Assembly: GCF_000292345.1 (NCBI RefSeq) | Contig: NZ_ALOU01000035.1 | Location: 1 to 64,000, forward strand | Direction: 5' to 3' | Origin: Cupriavidus sp. BIS7 | GTDB taxonomy: Bacteria; Pseudomonadota; Gammaproteobacteria; Burkholderiales; Burkholderiaceae | DNA length: 64,000 nt | In this document: positions 33,438 to 42,364 of the stretch, in pieces | Layout: every line of letters begins with the position of its first letter | Numbering within the stretch: the first letter of the stretch is position 1 | Notes under the pieces: generated by a model | Told to the model about the DNA's origin: nothing | Databases searched by the model: none | Seen by the model: only the letters and a program-made list of their open reading frames with translations | Program-made: the position numbers and the translations under genes

Positions 33438-34470
33438 AAGACACCCCCGCGTTACCGGTCCAGCGGGGGAACAGTTGATACCCCTTCAGATTGCTGTAGA
33501 TCGCCTTCTGGACGAAGGCGTACATGGTCACGTGCTCGCCTACGGCAACGGTGACGCCAGGGCTCACGTAGAGCACGCTGCCTCCCGTACTGATCGTATC
33601 GGCAAGTGCGCCCTGGTCCGTCCGCTTGTTGGTGAAATTGAACTGCAGCTGCGGCACCACCTTCGGGTTGATGACATAGCGCACGCCGGAACTGACGGTC
33701 AGCAGATTGCCGGGACGGTAGTCGGCATTCACGTCATGCAGCCGCTGCATCACCGCCGCCTGGAATTGGCCGTTCACGAACGCGTCGAAATTCTGGCTGA
33801 CTGGCTGGTAGTAGTACGCGCCAAGAATCAGGTCGGTGCTGCCCGTACCCGGTTGCAGGCTTGCGTCAAGCGCCTGGCCCGCAGCGGCATTCGGGCCTGA
33901 CGAGAAAAACACCGGGCGCCCCACGGTGGCACCGGTAACCACATTCTGGCCGCCGTACGCGCCAGTCGGCAGTTTCACGCCCAGTTGCACACCGAGGTTT
34001 CGCGTAGGCAGAAAGCCCTGATACGTGCCGATCAGCCTGATATCGCCAAGCCCGCTGGCCGTGACGCCGCTCACGTTATCCGGCGTGAGCTGGTCGGAGG
34101 TGGCGTTGCCATACGTGGTATGGCTGCGGTCGATAATCGGCACGATCGTGCTGAAGTTCCAGCTGCTGTTCGGGCTATAGCTCAGGCCAAGGTTGTAGTA
34201 GCGGTTGATGGTCTGCTTCTCCACCTCCTGGCTGCCGCCGGCGTCGTTGATCGCGGCGGCCTGCGAGGCCGGAACGGCTTCCGTACCGTGGCGCAACTGG
34301 TTCTGGTTGATAAAGCTGTAGTCAAGGCTGATGCGCCATCCCGGCATCGATGAGTAGCCCATCGCGGCATCGGCGCTGAGCGAGCAGCCACAGGTGGCGC
34401 ATGCCTGCGCGGCCATGGGCAGCGCGGCGGTGGAAACGGCTAGGAGAAGTGAAAACCGGCTGGATGCCAT
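33427..34470 (-). CDS. Outer-membrane beta-barrel protein with N-terminal CATCGC motif
   Basis: A 347-residue protein starting at ATG 34470. A signal peptide ends at AAQA, and the mature N-terminus is CATCGCSLSADA with Cys24, Cys27 and Cys29. The rest is a series of amphipathic beta strands ending in Phe (GNAGVSYAF), the signature of an outer-membrane barrel. Proteins of this type are annotated only as transporter or hypothetical. The three cysteines could bind a metal or form a redox site served by the TlpA-like protein encoded immediately downstream. The function is otherwise unknown. Confidence 0.75.
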   Translation of the reverse strand: MASSRFSLLLAVSTAALPMAAQACATCGCSLSADAAMGYSSMPGWRISLDYSFINQNQLRHGTEAVPASQAAAINDAGGSQEVEKQTINRYYNLGLSYSPNSSWNFSTIVPIIDRSHTTYGNATSDQLTPDNVSGVTASGLGDIRLIGTYQGFLPTRNLGVQLGVKLPTGAYGGQNVVTGATVGRPVFFSSGPNAAAGQALDASLQPGTGSTDLILGAYYYQPVSQNFDAFVNGQFQAAVMQRLHDVNADYRPGNLLTVSSGVRYVINPKVVPQLQFNFTNKRTDQGALADTISTGGSVLYVSPGVTVAVGEHVTMYAFVQKAIYSNLKGYQLFPRWTGNAGVSYAF

Positions 34471-34675
34471 GCTGATGCCAATGAGAAAGCTCGGCCCCGC
34501 AACAGCCTTGCCCCGAAAATTCCGGCAAAAGTTGAGTGGGCGCCACTGCAACTGGCAGGGAGCGCCATATTTGCGGCACGGATTATCCCACTGTGCGCCT
34601 TGCGCACCGAGGAAGGCAGCCTGCGACGCGTGGTCGCACGTTGCAATCACGCATCGGCGCATGCCTGCCTGGTGC

Positions 34676-35341
34676 TTACTGGTTCTCGATCCACTGGATG
34701 GCAAAGCGCATCAATTCCTTGCCATTGGGGATATCCAGCTTTTCCTTGATGTTGGCCTGATGCGTCTCGACGGTCTTGATGCTCCGGTTGAGCTTCCCAG
34801 CGATCTCGCGTGTGCTGAAGCCAAGTCCGATCAGGTGCAGAACCTCGAACTCGCGTTCCGAAAGGCTCTGCACGGCGCCATCCGCGCATTTCCTTGGAAC
34901 GGTCAGCGCCCGCGCCAGCTTGCCGTGCATTGCCGCACTCAGGTAGATGTTGCCTGCCAGCACCTCATGGATGGCGCGCATGATATGTTCCGTGGCCTCC
35001 AGCTTCATCAGATACCCGTTTGCCCCGGCGCGCAGCGCGCGTTCGGCAAACAGCGTTTCATCATGCATGCTGAGGACGAGAATCGCCAGGCACGGGTGAT
35101 GTTGCCGAAGTGTCCTGACAAGATCCAGACCGGAGTCCGTGTGCAGGCTCAGGTCCACAATGGCCATGTCAGGCTCGCAGGCCATCTGCTCCAGCGCTTC
35201 GTCGGCGCTGCCGGCCGTACAGCAGACATGCAGATCCTCGTGCAGATTCAGCAAGTTGGCCAACCCCTCGCGGATGATGGGATGGTCATCCACGATAAGG
35301 ACCTTGGCAGCGTGGCACTGGCTACATGGCTTGGCTTGCAT
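34676..35341 (-). CDS. NarL/LuxR-type response regulator
   Basis: A 221-residue two-component regulator. Receiver domain: Asp18-Asp19 (VLIVDDHPIIREGL) and phospho-acceptor Asp63 (AIVDLSLHTDSG), with a conserved Lys in NGYLMKLEATE. LuxR-type helix-turn-helix: LSEREFEVLHLIGLGFSTREI and IKTVETHQANIKEKL near residues 150-205. The start ATG 35341 overlaps the 3' end of the histidine kinase gene by 20 bp, identifying its partner. Targets are unknown; the adjacent barrel protein/TlpA operon or the small repeat protein at 37365 are candidates. Confidence 0.93.
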   Translation of the reverse strand: MQAKPCSQCHAAKVLIVDDHPIIREGLANLLNLHEDLHVCCTAGSADEALEQMACEPDMAIVDLSLHTDSGLDLVRTLRQHHPCLAILVLSMHDETLFAERALRAGANGYLMKLEATEHIMRAIHEVLAGNIYLSAAMHGKLARALTVPRKCADGAVQSLSEREFEVLHLIGLGFSTREIAGKLNRSIKTVETHQANIKEKLDIPNGKELMRFAIQWIENQ

Positions 35342-36992
35342 GGCCCGGGCTCCCCGGAATCGGATAACTGATTGCAACCGTGGTACCACCGAAGGCATTG
35401 CGGGTGACCGCGCACGAGCCGCCGAGCAGGCTCGCGCGATGACGCAGGTTATGAAGCCCCAGTCCCGATGCCGACTCCACCTGGCCCGCTTCAATCCCCA
35501 CACCGTCGTCGCTGATGGAAAGCCTCTGCATGCCGCCTTCGCGTTCCAGATCGATCCAGATGCGCTGGCCGTGGCTGTACTTCAGCGCGTTGTTGACGGC
35601 CTCCTGTGCCGCCCGATACAGGTTGATCTGCATTGGCGAATCCAGCGGCCCCACGTCCTGGGCAATGCGGAGCTTGCAGTCAATGCCGTTCAGTGCGCCA
35701 GTCGTCTGTGCCAGCCCTTGCAGCGCAGCGGAAAGCCCACCGGATTCCATCGCAACCGGATCGAGGCCATGGGCAATCTTGCGCGCCATCAGCGACGCCT
35801 GACTGACCAGTTCGACGATCTTGGCCGCCTCCGCTGCGGCCGGGTGTCCCTGCTTCTGCAGTTGCTGGCTCAGCGTGGTGCAATAGAAACCCAGGCTGGT
35901 AAGGTGTTGCCCAAGCCCATCGTGGATCTCCCGGCCGATAAGCCGCTGTTGATGATCGCCGATCCGGATCAACTCCGCTTCCAGCCGGCGACGCCGTGCC
36001 ATCTGCAGCTTCAGTGCGATGTTTGCCTGCTCCAGGTCCCAGGTACGCTCCTGCACGCGCCGTTCCAGTTCGATATGCGATTCCACCAGCAGGCTACGGG
36101 CACGTCTTTCCTGCGCATGCGCCGCCACGAGCAGCAGTCCGGTCACCGCCACGACATTCGCGAATGCACACCATCGTACGAGGCTGTCCACGGGAAGATC
36201 CGCGGCAAACGGGCCGGTGCCCTGCGCAGTACCCCAGATGGCAATGATCGAGACCATCAAGGTTGCGAGGCTCGTGCCAAGGTGGTCGAAGCGGAGCGCG
36301 GCCCAGACAACAAACGGGAACACCGCCAGCGCCGCGGGATAGTAGCCATGCCCGGCAAGCTGCGGAGCGCCGAAGATCAGGTAGCTCGCCCACAGCATCG
36401 CTATTGCCAGTCCGCACGCTTCCACGACCTGCGGCGCGGAGCGAAAGGGGCTCCGGTACGCGAACAGGCTCAGCAATGGGGGGGCCACCACGAGAACCCC
36501 CATCATGTCACCGAGCCACCATTTCAGAATGGCGGTGCGGTACTCGCTTGCCGACACCACGCCCCCGGCCAGCAGGGCGGTTGCACCAATCAGTGCGCTC
36601 ACTGCAGTGCTGATTGTTGCGCCAATGATGATGAAGGCGAGCACGTCCCGGATGCGATCGAGGGTGATCTGGAACCTGGCCACTCGCTTCAACAACAATG
36701 TGGCCGTCAGCGCGCCAGTCGTTGCGCCAATGCCGATCGCCGCCGCGACTATCGCCGGCACCCCCACCGACATGTTGGCCAGCATGGAACCGATTGCAAT
36801 GCCGGGGGCGATGCTCAGTCCCATCGTTAGCAGCGCAACGAGAGCAATTCCACTGGAAGGCCACACCAGGGACACCGCACCGCCCACTACGGCATACATG
36901 AGTCCCAGCTTCGCACCCGCGAAGTACGCCAACGCGACAACTCCGGTTTGAATGAGGAGGCCTAGCCTCGACTTGTGCGGATTGCTGACCAT
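35322..36992 (-). CDS. MASE1-domain sensor histidine kinase
   Basis: A 556-residue membrane sensor. Residues 10-295 form a MASE1 domain of about eight spans (FAGAKLGLMYAVVGGAVSLVWPSSGIAL is its signature region, quoted in part: LVWPSSGIAL). A short coiled coil (300-340) leads to a HisKA_3 dimerisation domain with phospho-acceptor His357 in REIHDGLGQHL, then a GHKL ATPase with NNALKYSHG, DDGVGI and GLGLHNLRHRA. MASE1 sensors respond to undefined internal membrane signals. The partner regulator overlaps its 3' end. Confidence 0.92.
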   Translation of the reverse strand: MVSNPHKSRLGLLIQTGVVALAYFAGAKLGLMYAVVGGAVSLVWPSSGIALVALLTMGLSIAPGIAIGSMLANMSVGVPAIVAAAIGIGATTGALTATLLLKRVARFQITLDRIRDVLAFIIIGATISTAVSALIGATALLAGGVVSASEYRTAILKWWLGDMMGVLVVAPPLLSLFAYRSPFRSAPQVVEACGLAIAMLWASYLIFGAPQLAGHGYYPAALAVFPFVVWAALRFDHLGTSLATLMVSIIAIWGTAQGTGPFAADLPVDSLVRWCAFANVVAVTGLLLVAAHAQERRARSLLVESHIELERRVQERTWDLEQANIALKLQMARRRRLEAELIRIGDHQQRLIGREIHDGLGQHLTSLGFYCTTLSQQLQKQGHPAAAEAAKIVELVSQASLMARKIAHGLDPVAMESGGLSAALQGLAQTTGALNGIDCKLRIAQDVGPLDSPMQINLYRAAQEAVNNALKYSHGQRIWIDLEREGGMQRLSISDDGVGIEAGQVESASGLGLHNLRHRASLLGGSCAVTRNAFGGTTVAISYPIPGSPGHASQAM

Positions 36993-37364
36993 GTTTGCCT
37001 CAAATTCTCGGGACAGACCGTCAAGTCATTCTTCTCGCTTCATAAAACGACAATACTGCTACAAAAGCCAAAGTCCAGTTAATTTATGGCAAATCAAGCG
37101 TTCACCTGCGCTGCGTGCGGCAGCAATGTCTGCTCTGAATCTATGCCAGAACGCTGCGGTGCGGAAAGGTCTGCCAAACGAAATCGGCCAGCGCCTCCCG
37201 CCCTTTCAGATAGGGCAATCCCCTATCCGCTTTTCAGATCAGTGCCTTATTCATCCACACACCGTCAACACGTACAGTGCAGTGGTGCGAACGTACGCAT
37301 TCAAAGCCGGAGCGAAAAAAATTCGTTCGCGGACCCTGCAACCACGTGGACAGGAGGTGAAGAA
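36993..37364. other. Divergent promoter region, kinase and small repeat protein
   Basis: This 372-bp gap lies between the divergent kinase and repeat-protein genes. It is AT-richer than its surroundings at 37030-37085 and 37305-37325. An in-frame extension upstream of the repeat protein has no ribosome site and is not regarded as coding. No RNA gene is recognised. Confidence 0.45.
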
Positions 37365-37616
37365 ATGATCAAGACACTCTTACTGCTCGTTGGGGCGAGC
37401 GCGGCGATTGGCGTTGGTACGGCATATGCCGGGATCGGGCCACGGGATGTCTACACGGACGGCGCCAGCACCATGGGGCCGCGAGACCCATATACGGACG
37501 GGGGCATGAAATTTGACGTCTATTCGGACGGCGCACGCGTGGTGGATAAGCGCGACGTCTACACCGATGGCGCGAGTGTGGTGGATAAGCGCGACGCGTT
37601 CACCGACGGCGCGTGA
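37365..37616 (+). CDS. Small secreted protein with YTDG repeats
   Basis: An 83-residue protein with an excellent ribosome site (CAGGAGGTGAAGAA before ATG 37365). A signal peptide ends near AYA-GIG (residue 22). The remaining 60 residues are almost entirely five copies of a D-x-Y/F-T/S-D-G-A/G motif at residues 28, 41, 51, 64 and 77, with spacings 13, 10, 13 and 13, joined by MGPR or VVDKR linkers. No cysteine occurs. The acidic Asp-x-Tyr-x-Asp-Gly units could bind a cation such as Ca2+, but this is inference. Short YTDG-repeat proteins occur in related bacteria; I know of no assigned function. Confidence 0.8.
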   Translation: MIKTLLLLVGASAAIGVGTAYAGIGPRDVYTDGASTMGPRDPYTDGGMKFDVYSDGARVVDKRDVYTDGASVVDKRDAFTDGA

Positions 37617-37707
37617 GCCGACGGCGGCAACATGTAAGCGACTACAGAAGCATCCGCGAATGGATGCATGAGCGACACAGGTAATCCTCAGCTCTTCCGC
37701 CCAGCAG

Positions 37708-37740
37708 ATCCCCCGGCATCGTCCGGGGGATTTTGTTTGT
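37708..37740 (+). terminator. Intrinsic terminator
   Basis: ATCCCCCGG (37708-37716) pairs with CCGGGGGAT (37723-37731) over a 6-base loop, followed by TTTTGTTTGT. It ends the transcript of the YTDG-repeat gene about 90 bp after its stop codon. Confidence 0.88.
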
Positions 37741-37803
37741 GGCGTGCTGATTCGTGCGGCCCAGGCTGCGGCGAGTAGATTTGCCCACCCAGCAAGTAAA
37801 GCC

Positions 37804-38694
37804 CTACCCCGCCGCCGAAGCCTGCCTTAGCAGGTTCATGGGCCCCAGCCTCTCGATAACACGCATCTGTGCCGCATCGCGGACAAACAATGAGCCGGCA
37901 AACCCCAGTGCATTGATGGAGATGCCTTCCACGAACTCCGTCGATCTTGGCACCAGCAGCAGCCCTGCGGACGTAACCAGCAGGTTGTACGGTGCGGATT
38001 GGCGCGGCCCGTCATCTGCATCTACCACATGCACACCAGCGGCATCGAGCAATGCACGGTAGCGCTCGCACGCGGTGCTCGCCGCATCGTGCACGGGCGC
38101 CGCAAATATATCCAGTGGCGCAAACACATGCGCAAATGCCAGCCCCGGGACAGTGCCAATGTCGCCCGCAATCCGTGCGGATTCCAGCAACGGCCCAATC
38201 GGCAAGGCCGGGCCGGCCTCGGCGAACGGCAGCGGCACGATCTGCAGATGCTTGTGCGACTGGCTCGCTCCGGCAGCCTTCCCGCCGTTGTAGAAGCCCA
38301 GGCTCTGAAAGTCCCCCATGCAGGCCAGCAGCGCCGCAAAGTCCGCCACGTTCAGTAGCGATTCCTGCGCCTCGAAGCGACGGGTCACGATGAGCAGATG
38401 ATGCGCGATGACGTTGAACTTGTTGAGCAAGGCCACATGGCTATCGGAGATGTCCGCAACAAACAGGTCCGGGTCGTAGGGCAGGAATGGATTGCCGCCG
38501 TCGTTGCCCGCCCCGCGTGCTTTTTCCTTGCGAGCCAGGCTCGACACCTGGCGAACCAGGAAGCGCACACCGCCATCATCGATCGACGACTCGACCGTCT
38601 CGATCGGGCACAACGCCCCGGTACGCAGCGCATGCGTCGTCCGTTGCTCGATGAGCGGCCACAACGTGCCGGGCCTAAGGTGTGGATTGCGCAT
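37804..38694 (-). CDS. ATP adenylyltransferase / Ap4A phosphorylase family
   Basis: A 296-residue protein. The HIT-like catalytic motif is GASQSHKHLQIVPLP (His-x-His-x-Gln), and FNVIAHHLLIVTRRFEAQESLLN is a family landmark given only in part: HHLLIVTRRFE. The Ap4A phosphorylase family degrades diadenosine tetraphosphate to ADP plus ATP with phosphate, or the reverse, and shapes alarmone levels. The gene is monocistronic in appearance, convergent with the repeat-protein transcript. Confidence 0.87.
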   Translation of the reverse strand: MRNPHLRPGTLWPLIEQRTTHALRTGALCPIETVESSIDDGGVRFLVRQVSSLARKEKARGAGNDGGNPFLPYDPDLFVADISDSHVALLNKFNVIAHHLLIVTRRFEAQESLLNVADFAALLACMGDFQSLGFYNGGKAAGASQSHKHLQIVPLPFAEAGPALPIGPLLESARIAGDIGTVPGLAFAHVFAPLDIFAAPVHDAASTACERYRALLDAAGVHVVDADDGPRQSAPYNLLVTSAGLLLVPRSTEFVEGISINALGFAGSLFVRDAAQMRVIERLGPMNLLRQASAAG

Positions 38695-38722
38695 GGTCCG
38701 GTGGCCTCCGCCGAATCGCCTA

Positions 38723-39112
38723 TCAATCCTGATGCCCGTTGCTCGAAGGCAATACGCTCAAACCCGACGCACCGGTAGAACTCGTCCTGCGCTCGCTTCT
38801 GAGAATGCCGTCCCGGTCGAACTCGAACAGCGCGGTCGACGACCGGATCTCACCGCCGGCGAATAGCGGGCCAATGAACGGAACAAAGCTTTCGGGATGC
38901 GGCTTGGACGCCGCAAACGAATAGACCAGTATTGTCGACCCATTGCTCAGCGTCGCCGTTGATGTGGGCGCTCCAAGCTGGCCCGTCACATCATCGATGG
39001 TGGAAAAACCGGGAATGAAGTTCGCAAGCTGCTCCGGCTGGACGTCGACACCCGTCGACACGCAGGCAGCCATCACGCTGCACAACGCGACCATTGCGAG
39101 AACCCGGTTCAT
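38723..39112 (-). CDS. BamE/SmpA-like outer-membrane lipoprotein
   Basis: A 129-residue lipoprotein. The signal MNRVLAMVALCSVMAA ends at a lipobox (SVMAA-C, Cys17). The mature chain has FIPGFSTIDDVTGQLGAPTST, recalling the SmpA/OmlA/BamE domain motif (G-x-ST-x-x-D-V-x-x-x-LG-x-P), and then two beta strands (ILVYSF and ALFEFDRDGIL). It is likely a periplasm-facing outer-membrane lipoprotein. It lies 28 bp upstream of the Ap4A phosphorylase gene on the same strand, so co-transcription is possible. Confidence 0.78.
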   Translation of the reverse strand: MNRVLAMVALCSVMAACVSTGVDVQPEQLANFIPGFSTIDDVTGQLGAPTSTATLSNGSTILVYSFAASKPHPESFVPFIGPLFAGGEIRSSTALFEFDRDGILRSERRTSSTGASGLSVLPSSNGHQD

Positions 39113-39317
39113 GTCGTCACCGCCTGCTTCCTGTGCCGTGACTGGAAAGGTGAGAATCGCGGTGGTACGAGCCCGGCTGGGTAATGCGCCCGGTACACCC
39201 GCCTATCAAGCATAGAACGTTGTGGCGGGAACGGTATTGCGGGCATTCCGGCCTTCAAACAGGCCTGTCGGCAAAATGCCCCGCCCTGGCGCCTGCCGGG
39301 CGGGGACCGGCGCGGCG

Positions 39318-39770
39318 TTACTTCGAGCCAGCGGCTTGCCGGATTGCTGCCTGGATGCGCGGATAGGTGCCGCAGCGGCAGATATTGCCGGACATCGCGG
39401 CGTTGATATCCGCATCGCTCGGGTGCGGCGTGCGCTTGAGCAGCGCGCACGCGGACATGATCTGGCCGCTCTGGCAGTAGCCACACTGCACCACGTCCTG
39501 CTCCGTCCACGCCGCGCGCAGCGCCTGTGCTTCAGCGCCCTGCAGGCCTTCGATGGTGGTAACCGCGCGCGTGCCGACGGCGGCGATCGGCGTCACGCAC
39601 GAGCGTACCGGCTCACCATCGAGGTGCACGGTACACGCGCCGCACAGCGCCATGCCGCAACCGAATTTCGTGCCGGTCAGCCCGAGTTCCCCGCGGATTA
39701 CCCACAGCAGCGGGGTGTCGGGCTCGGCCCGCACTTCTACTGCCTTGCCATTGATGTTCAATGCGGACAT
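39318..39770 (-). CDS. iorA: Isoquinoline 1-oxidoreductase-type [2Fe-2S] small subunit
   Basis: A 150-residue iron-sulfur subunit of a molybdenum hydroxylase. The N-terminal plant-ferredoxin-type cluster uses the cysteines in [20 protein letters not shown] and SCVTP; the second domain uses [13 protein letters not shown] and [10 protein letters not shown]. This two-cluster layout is the IorA/CoxS family. It follows the large subunit gene after 25 bp. The pair lacks a FAD subunit, as in IorAB, and would pass electrons to a cytochrome or quinone partner. Confidence 0.92.
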   Translation of the reverse strand: MSALNINGKAVEVRAEPDTPLLWVIRGELGLTGTKFGCGMALCGACTVHLDGEPVRSCVTPIAAVGTRAVTTIEGLQGAEAQALRAAWTEQDVVQCGYCQSGQIMSACALLKRTPHPSDADINAAMSGNICRCGTYPRIQAAIRQAAGSK

Positions 39771-39795
39771 ATCTAACTCCGGTATAGGGTGGCGC

Positions 39796-42093
39796 TCAGG
39801 CCAGCTTCAAGGGCAGCGCGCGCAGGCGCTGGCCGGTCAGGGCGAACAGGGCGTTGGACACGGCAGGCGCGATTGGCGGGGTGCCCGGCTCGCCGACGCC
39901 TTCGGGCGATTCCTGGCTGGCGATGATGTCAGTCTCGATCACCGGACAGGCGTCCATGCGCAGAACCTGGTAGTCATGGAAGTTGCTCTGCTGGACCTTG
40001 CCGTCGACGATCGAAATATCGCCATACAGCGCCGCCGACAGGCCAAAGATGATCGCGCTTTCCATCTGCTGGCGAATCAGGTTGGGATTGAGCGCCATGC
40101 CGCAATCATTCACGCATACCACCCGGTGCACGCGAATCTGCTTCTGCGCGTCGAGCGAAACCTCGGCCACCTGGGCCACGATCGAACCAAACGACTGATG
40201 CAGGGCGATGCCGCGCGCGCGCGCCGCGCCGTCGGCGGCGGGTGCCAGCGGTTTGCCCCAGCCGGCCAGTTCGGCAGCACGCCGCAGCACGGCCAGGTGG
40301 CGCGGGTGGCTTGCCAGCAGGCTGGCGCGAAAGGCCACCGGATCCTGCTTCGCAGCGGCGGCCACTTCGTCCACGAAGCTTTCCTTGAAAAACGCCTGGT
40401 GCGAATGGCCTACCGAGCGCCAGAAGCCCACCGGCACCGGCAGATCGACAATCTCATGCGCAATTCGCGCGTTCGGCCATTCGTAAGGCTGGTCGAACGC
40501 GCCTTCGATGGTGGTCTTGTCCGGACCCGCGCCGGGCAGCCCGAACGCGCGCTTCAGCACGTTCGGCATGATGGCCTGACCGGCCGAAGTGTTGCGCCAT
40601 GCCGTCAGCTTTCCGTCGGCATCCAGCCCCGCCTGGAACCGCGAGACACAGGCCGGACGATAGAAGTCGTGCCGAATATCCTCTTCGCGCGACCAGATGG
40701 TCTGCACGGGCCGGCCTTCGGCTTCGCGCGCAATGGCGGCGGCCTGCGAGACGTAGTCGGCCTCCAGGCGCCGGCCAAAGCCGCCGCCGAGCAACTGCAC
40801 CTCGAGATCGACCTTGTCTGCAGGCAGGCCAAGGACCTTTGCCGCCTGGTCCCGCGCGATGCGCGGCACCTGCGTCGACGCCCACACGGTGGCCCTGCCA
40901 TCCTTGAGCAGCACCGTGCAGTTGGCCGGTTCCAGCGCCGCGTGGGCGAGGTACGGCGCGTGATACTCGGCGGTAATGGTCCGGGCCGCCTTGGACATGG
41001 CGGCGTCGACGTCGCCGTGGGTGTAGTAGGCGTGGCCCTCGGCCTTGTCCAGCGTCTGCGCCAGTTGCTTGCGGATGCCTTCGCTCGATACACCGGCAGC
41101 GGGGCCGTGATTCCACTCGACAACGACCTGCTTGAGCGCACGCATCGCATGAAACGGCGTATTGGCGATCACCGCCACGCCGCCGCTGCCGCCGTTGTGC
41201 GGGTCCACGGATATCACCTTGACCACGCCGGGCAGCTTGGCTGCAGCGGTGCCGTCGAAGTGCGCCACCGTGCCTCCGAGCGTCGGGCACATGGTGACGC
41301 TGGCGTAGAGCAGCCCCTCCGGCAGCGCATCGATGCCAAAACGCGCCGACCCATCCAGCTTGGCGGCGGCTTCGATACGGCGCAGCGGCTGGCCGATCAG
41401 CTTGAATGCGGAGGGTGCCTTGAGCGTTACCTGTGCGGGCTGTTTCTGTTGGGCGGCCAGCGCGGCAAGTTCGCCGAAGCTGGCGGATTTGCCGGAGCTG
41501 TGCAGCACCTTCCCGGCTTCGGCGCGGCATTCCGTTGCGGGCACCTGCCACTGGGCGGCAGCGGCGCCAATCAGCATGTAGCGCGCGGCGGCACCGGCTT
41601 CGCGCATCGGCAGCCACAGGTCCTTGATGCTGGACGAGCCGCCCGTCATCATCGTGCCGACCTCTCTCATCAGCTTGCCGGTCATCCAGCCCGCAGCGCG
41701 CTTGAGGGCGCCGTGGTCGTCGGGGTGGAACGGCAGGCCATCCACCATGGCGGCCAGGTTGTTGTAGATCTTGTCGATGGGAGACTGCGCAACCCTCACC
41801 TGGGACCAGTCGGCGTCAAGCTCCTCGGCCAGCAGCATGGCCAGCCCGGTGTACACACCCTGCCCCATCTCGGACTTGCTCATCATCACCGTGACGGTGT
41901 TGTCGGGGGCAATCCTGACCCAGCCATTGAGCGGCACCTGCGCGCCTTGTGTGCCTTGTGCACCTTGTGCGCCTGGCACCGGCAACGGGGCATCGGTAAC
42001 CAGCCGCTGCCGCGGCGGCATCACCGACCAGCCGATGGCCAGCACGCCCAGCGCGCCCGCGCCACCAAGCAGGAATGTTCTTCGCGTCACCAT
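39796..42093 (-). CDS. iorB: Molybdopterin-binding aldehyde/xanthine dehydrogenase large subunit (IorB-like)
   Basis: A 765-residue molybdenum-cofactor subunit. The start ATG 42093 gives a twin-arginine signal [19 protein letters not shown], so the enzyme is probably exported or membrane attached. A short Gly-Ala-Gln repeat region (residues 41-52) precedes [23 protein letters not shown]. Cofactor-binding landmarks include [27 protein letters not shown] [13 protein letters not shown] and [14 protein letters not shown] near the C-terminus with the catalytic Glu. It oxidises an N-heterocycle or aldehyde. The TetR gene is divergent with a palindrome between. Confidence 0.9.
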   Translation of the reverse strand: MVTRRTFLLGGAGALGVLAIGWSVMPPRQRLVTDAPLPVPGAQGAQGTQGAQVPLNGWVRIAPDNTVTVMMSKSEMGQGVYTGLAMLLAEELDADWSQVRVAQSPIDKIYNNLAAMVDGLPFHPDDHGALKRAAGWMTGKLMREVGTMMTGGSSSIKDLWLPMREAGAAARYMLIGAAAAQWQVPATECRAEAGKVLHSSGKSASFGELAALAAQQKQPAQVTLKAPSAFKLIGQPLRRIEAAAKLDGSARFGIDALPEGLLYASVTMCPTLGGTVAHFDGTAAAKLPGVVKVISVDPHNGGSGGVAVIANTPFHAMRALKQVVVEWNHGPAAGVSSEGIRKQLAQTLDKAEGHAYYTHGDVDAAMSKAARTITAEYHAPYLAHAALEPANCTVLLKDGRATVWASTQVPRIARDQAAKVLGLPADKVDLEVQLLGGGFGRRLEADYVSQAAAIAREAEGRPVQTIWSREEDIRHDFYRPACVSRFQAGLDADGKLTAWRNTSAGQAIMPNVLKRAFGLPGAGPDKTTIEGAFDQPYEWPNARIAHEIVDLPVPVGFWRSVGHSHQAFFKESFVDEVAAAAKQDPVAFRASLLASHPRHLAVLRRAAELAGWGKPLAPAADGAARARGIALHQSFGSIVAQVAEVSLDAQKQIRVHRVVCVNDCGMALNPNLIRQQMESAIIFGLSAALYGDISIVDGKVQQSNFHDYQVLRMDACPVIETDIIASQESPEGVGEPGTPPIAPAVSNALFALTGQRLRALPLKLA
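41945..41971. repeat. 9-bp tandem repeat in iorB
   Basis: Three CCTTGTGNN units (41945, 41954, 41963) encode Gly-Ala/Thr-Gln repeats in the linker between the Tat signal and the first domain of IorB. Confidence 0.7.
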
Positions 42094-42196
42094 GTATGCC
42101 TCGCGCAGTAGAATCGCCCTGGTCCGGTGCGGGACGGCGAATCCATTCAGGTAGGGTTGTTCGGAAGTCAGGCAGGTGTCGTACCCGCCACCACAG

Positions 42197-42215
42197 ATGT
42201 TTCCAGTGGAAACAT
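42197..42215. promoter_or_regulatory. Palindromic operator candidate for the TetR regulator
   Basis: ATGTTTCC and GGAAACAT flank a 3-bp AGT spacer: a perfect 8-3-8 dyad of 19 bp. It sits about 104 bp upstream of iorB and 150 bp upstream of the tetR gene. TetR-family dimers bind such sites, and the divergent arrangement is the classic one. Confidence 0.55.
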
Positions 42216-42364
42216 GGAAAATAGCAACAGCCTGAATTGCTGTCAATCGGGCGAACAACTACCCGCCAAATACCGGCTGGGGCAGCATCGGAAACATCAA
42301 GCCAAGGCGGCGCGCAGGGCGAAAATGGCGCCTGCCGGCGCAAACGCGTCAAGACGGGAACGCA

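Noticed and set aside
35312-35326. CSQCH haem-type motif at residues 6-10 of the response regulator
   Set aside because: The protein is cytoplasmic and has no export signal, so cytochrome c maturation could not attach haem. The motif is most likely chance.
39553-42111. An 852-codon plus-strand open frame
   Set aside because: It is antisense to iorAB, with His/Arg-rich composition and no recognisable motif.
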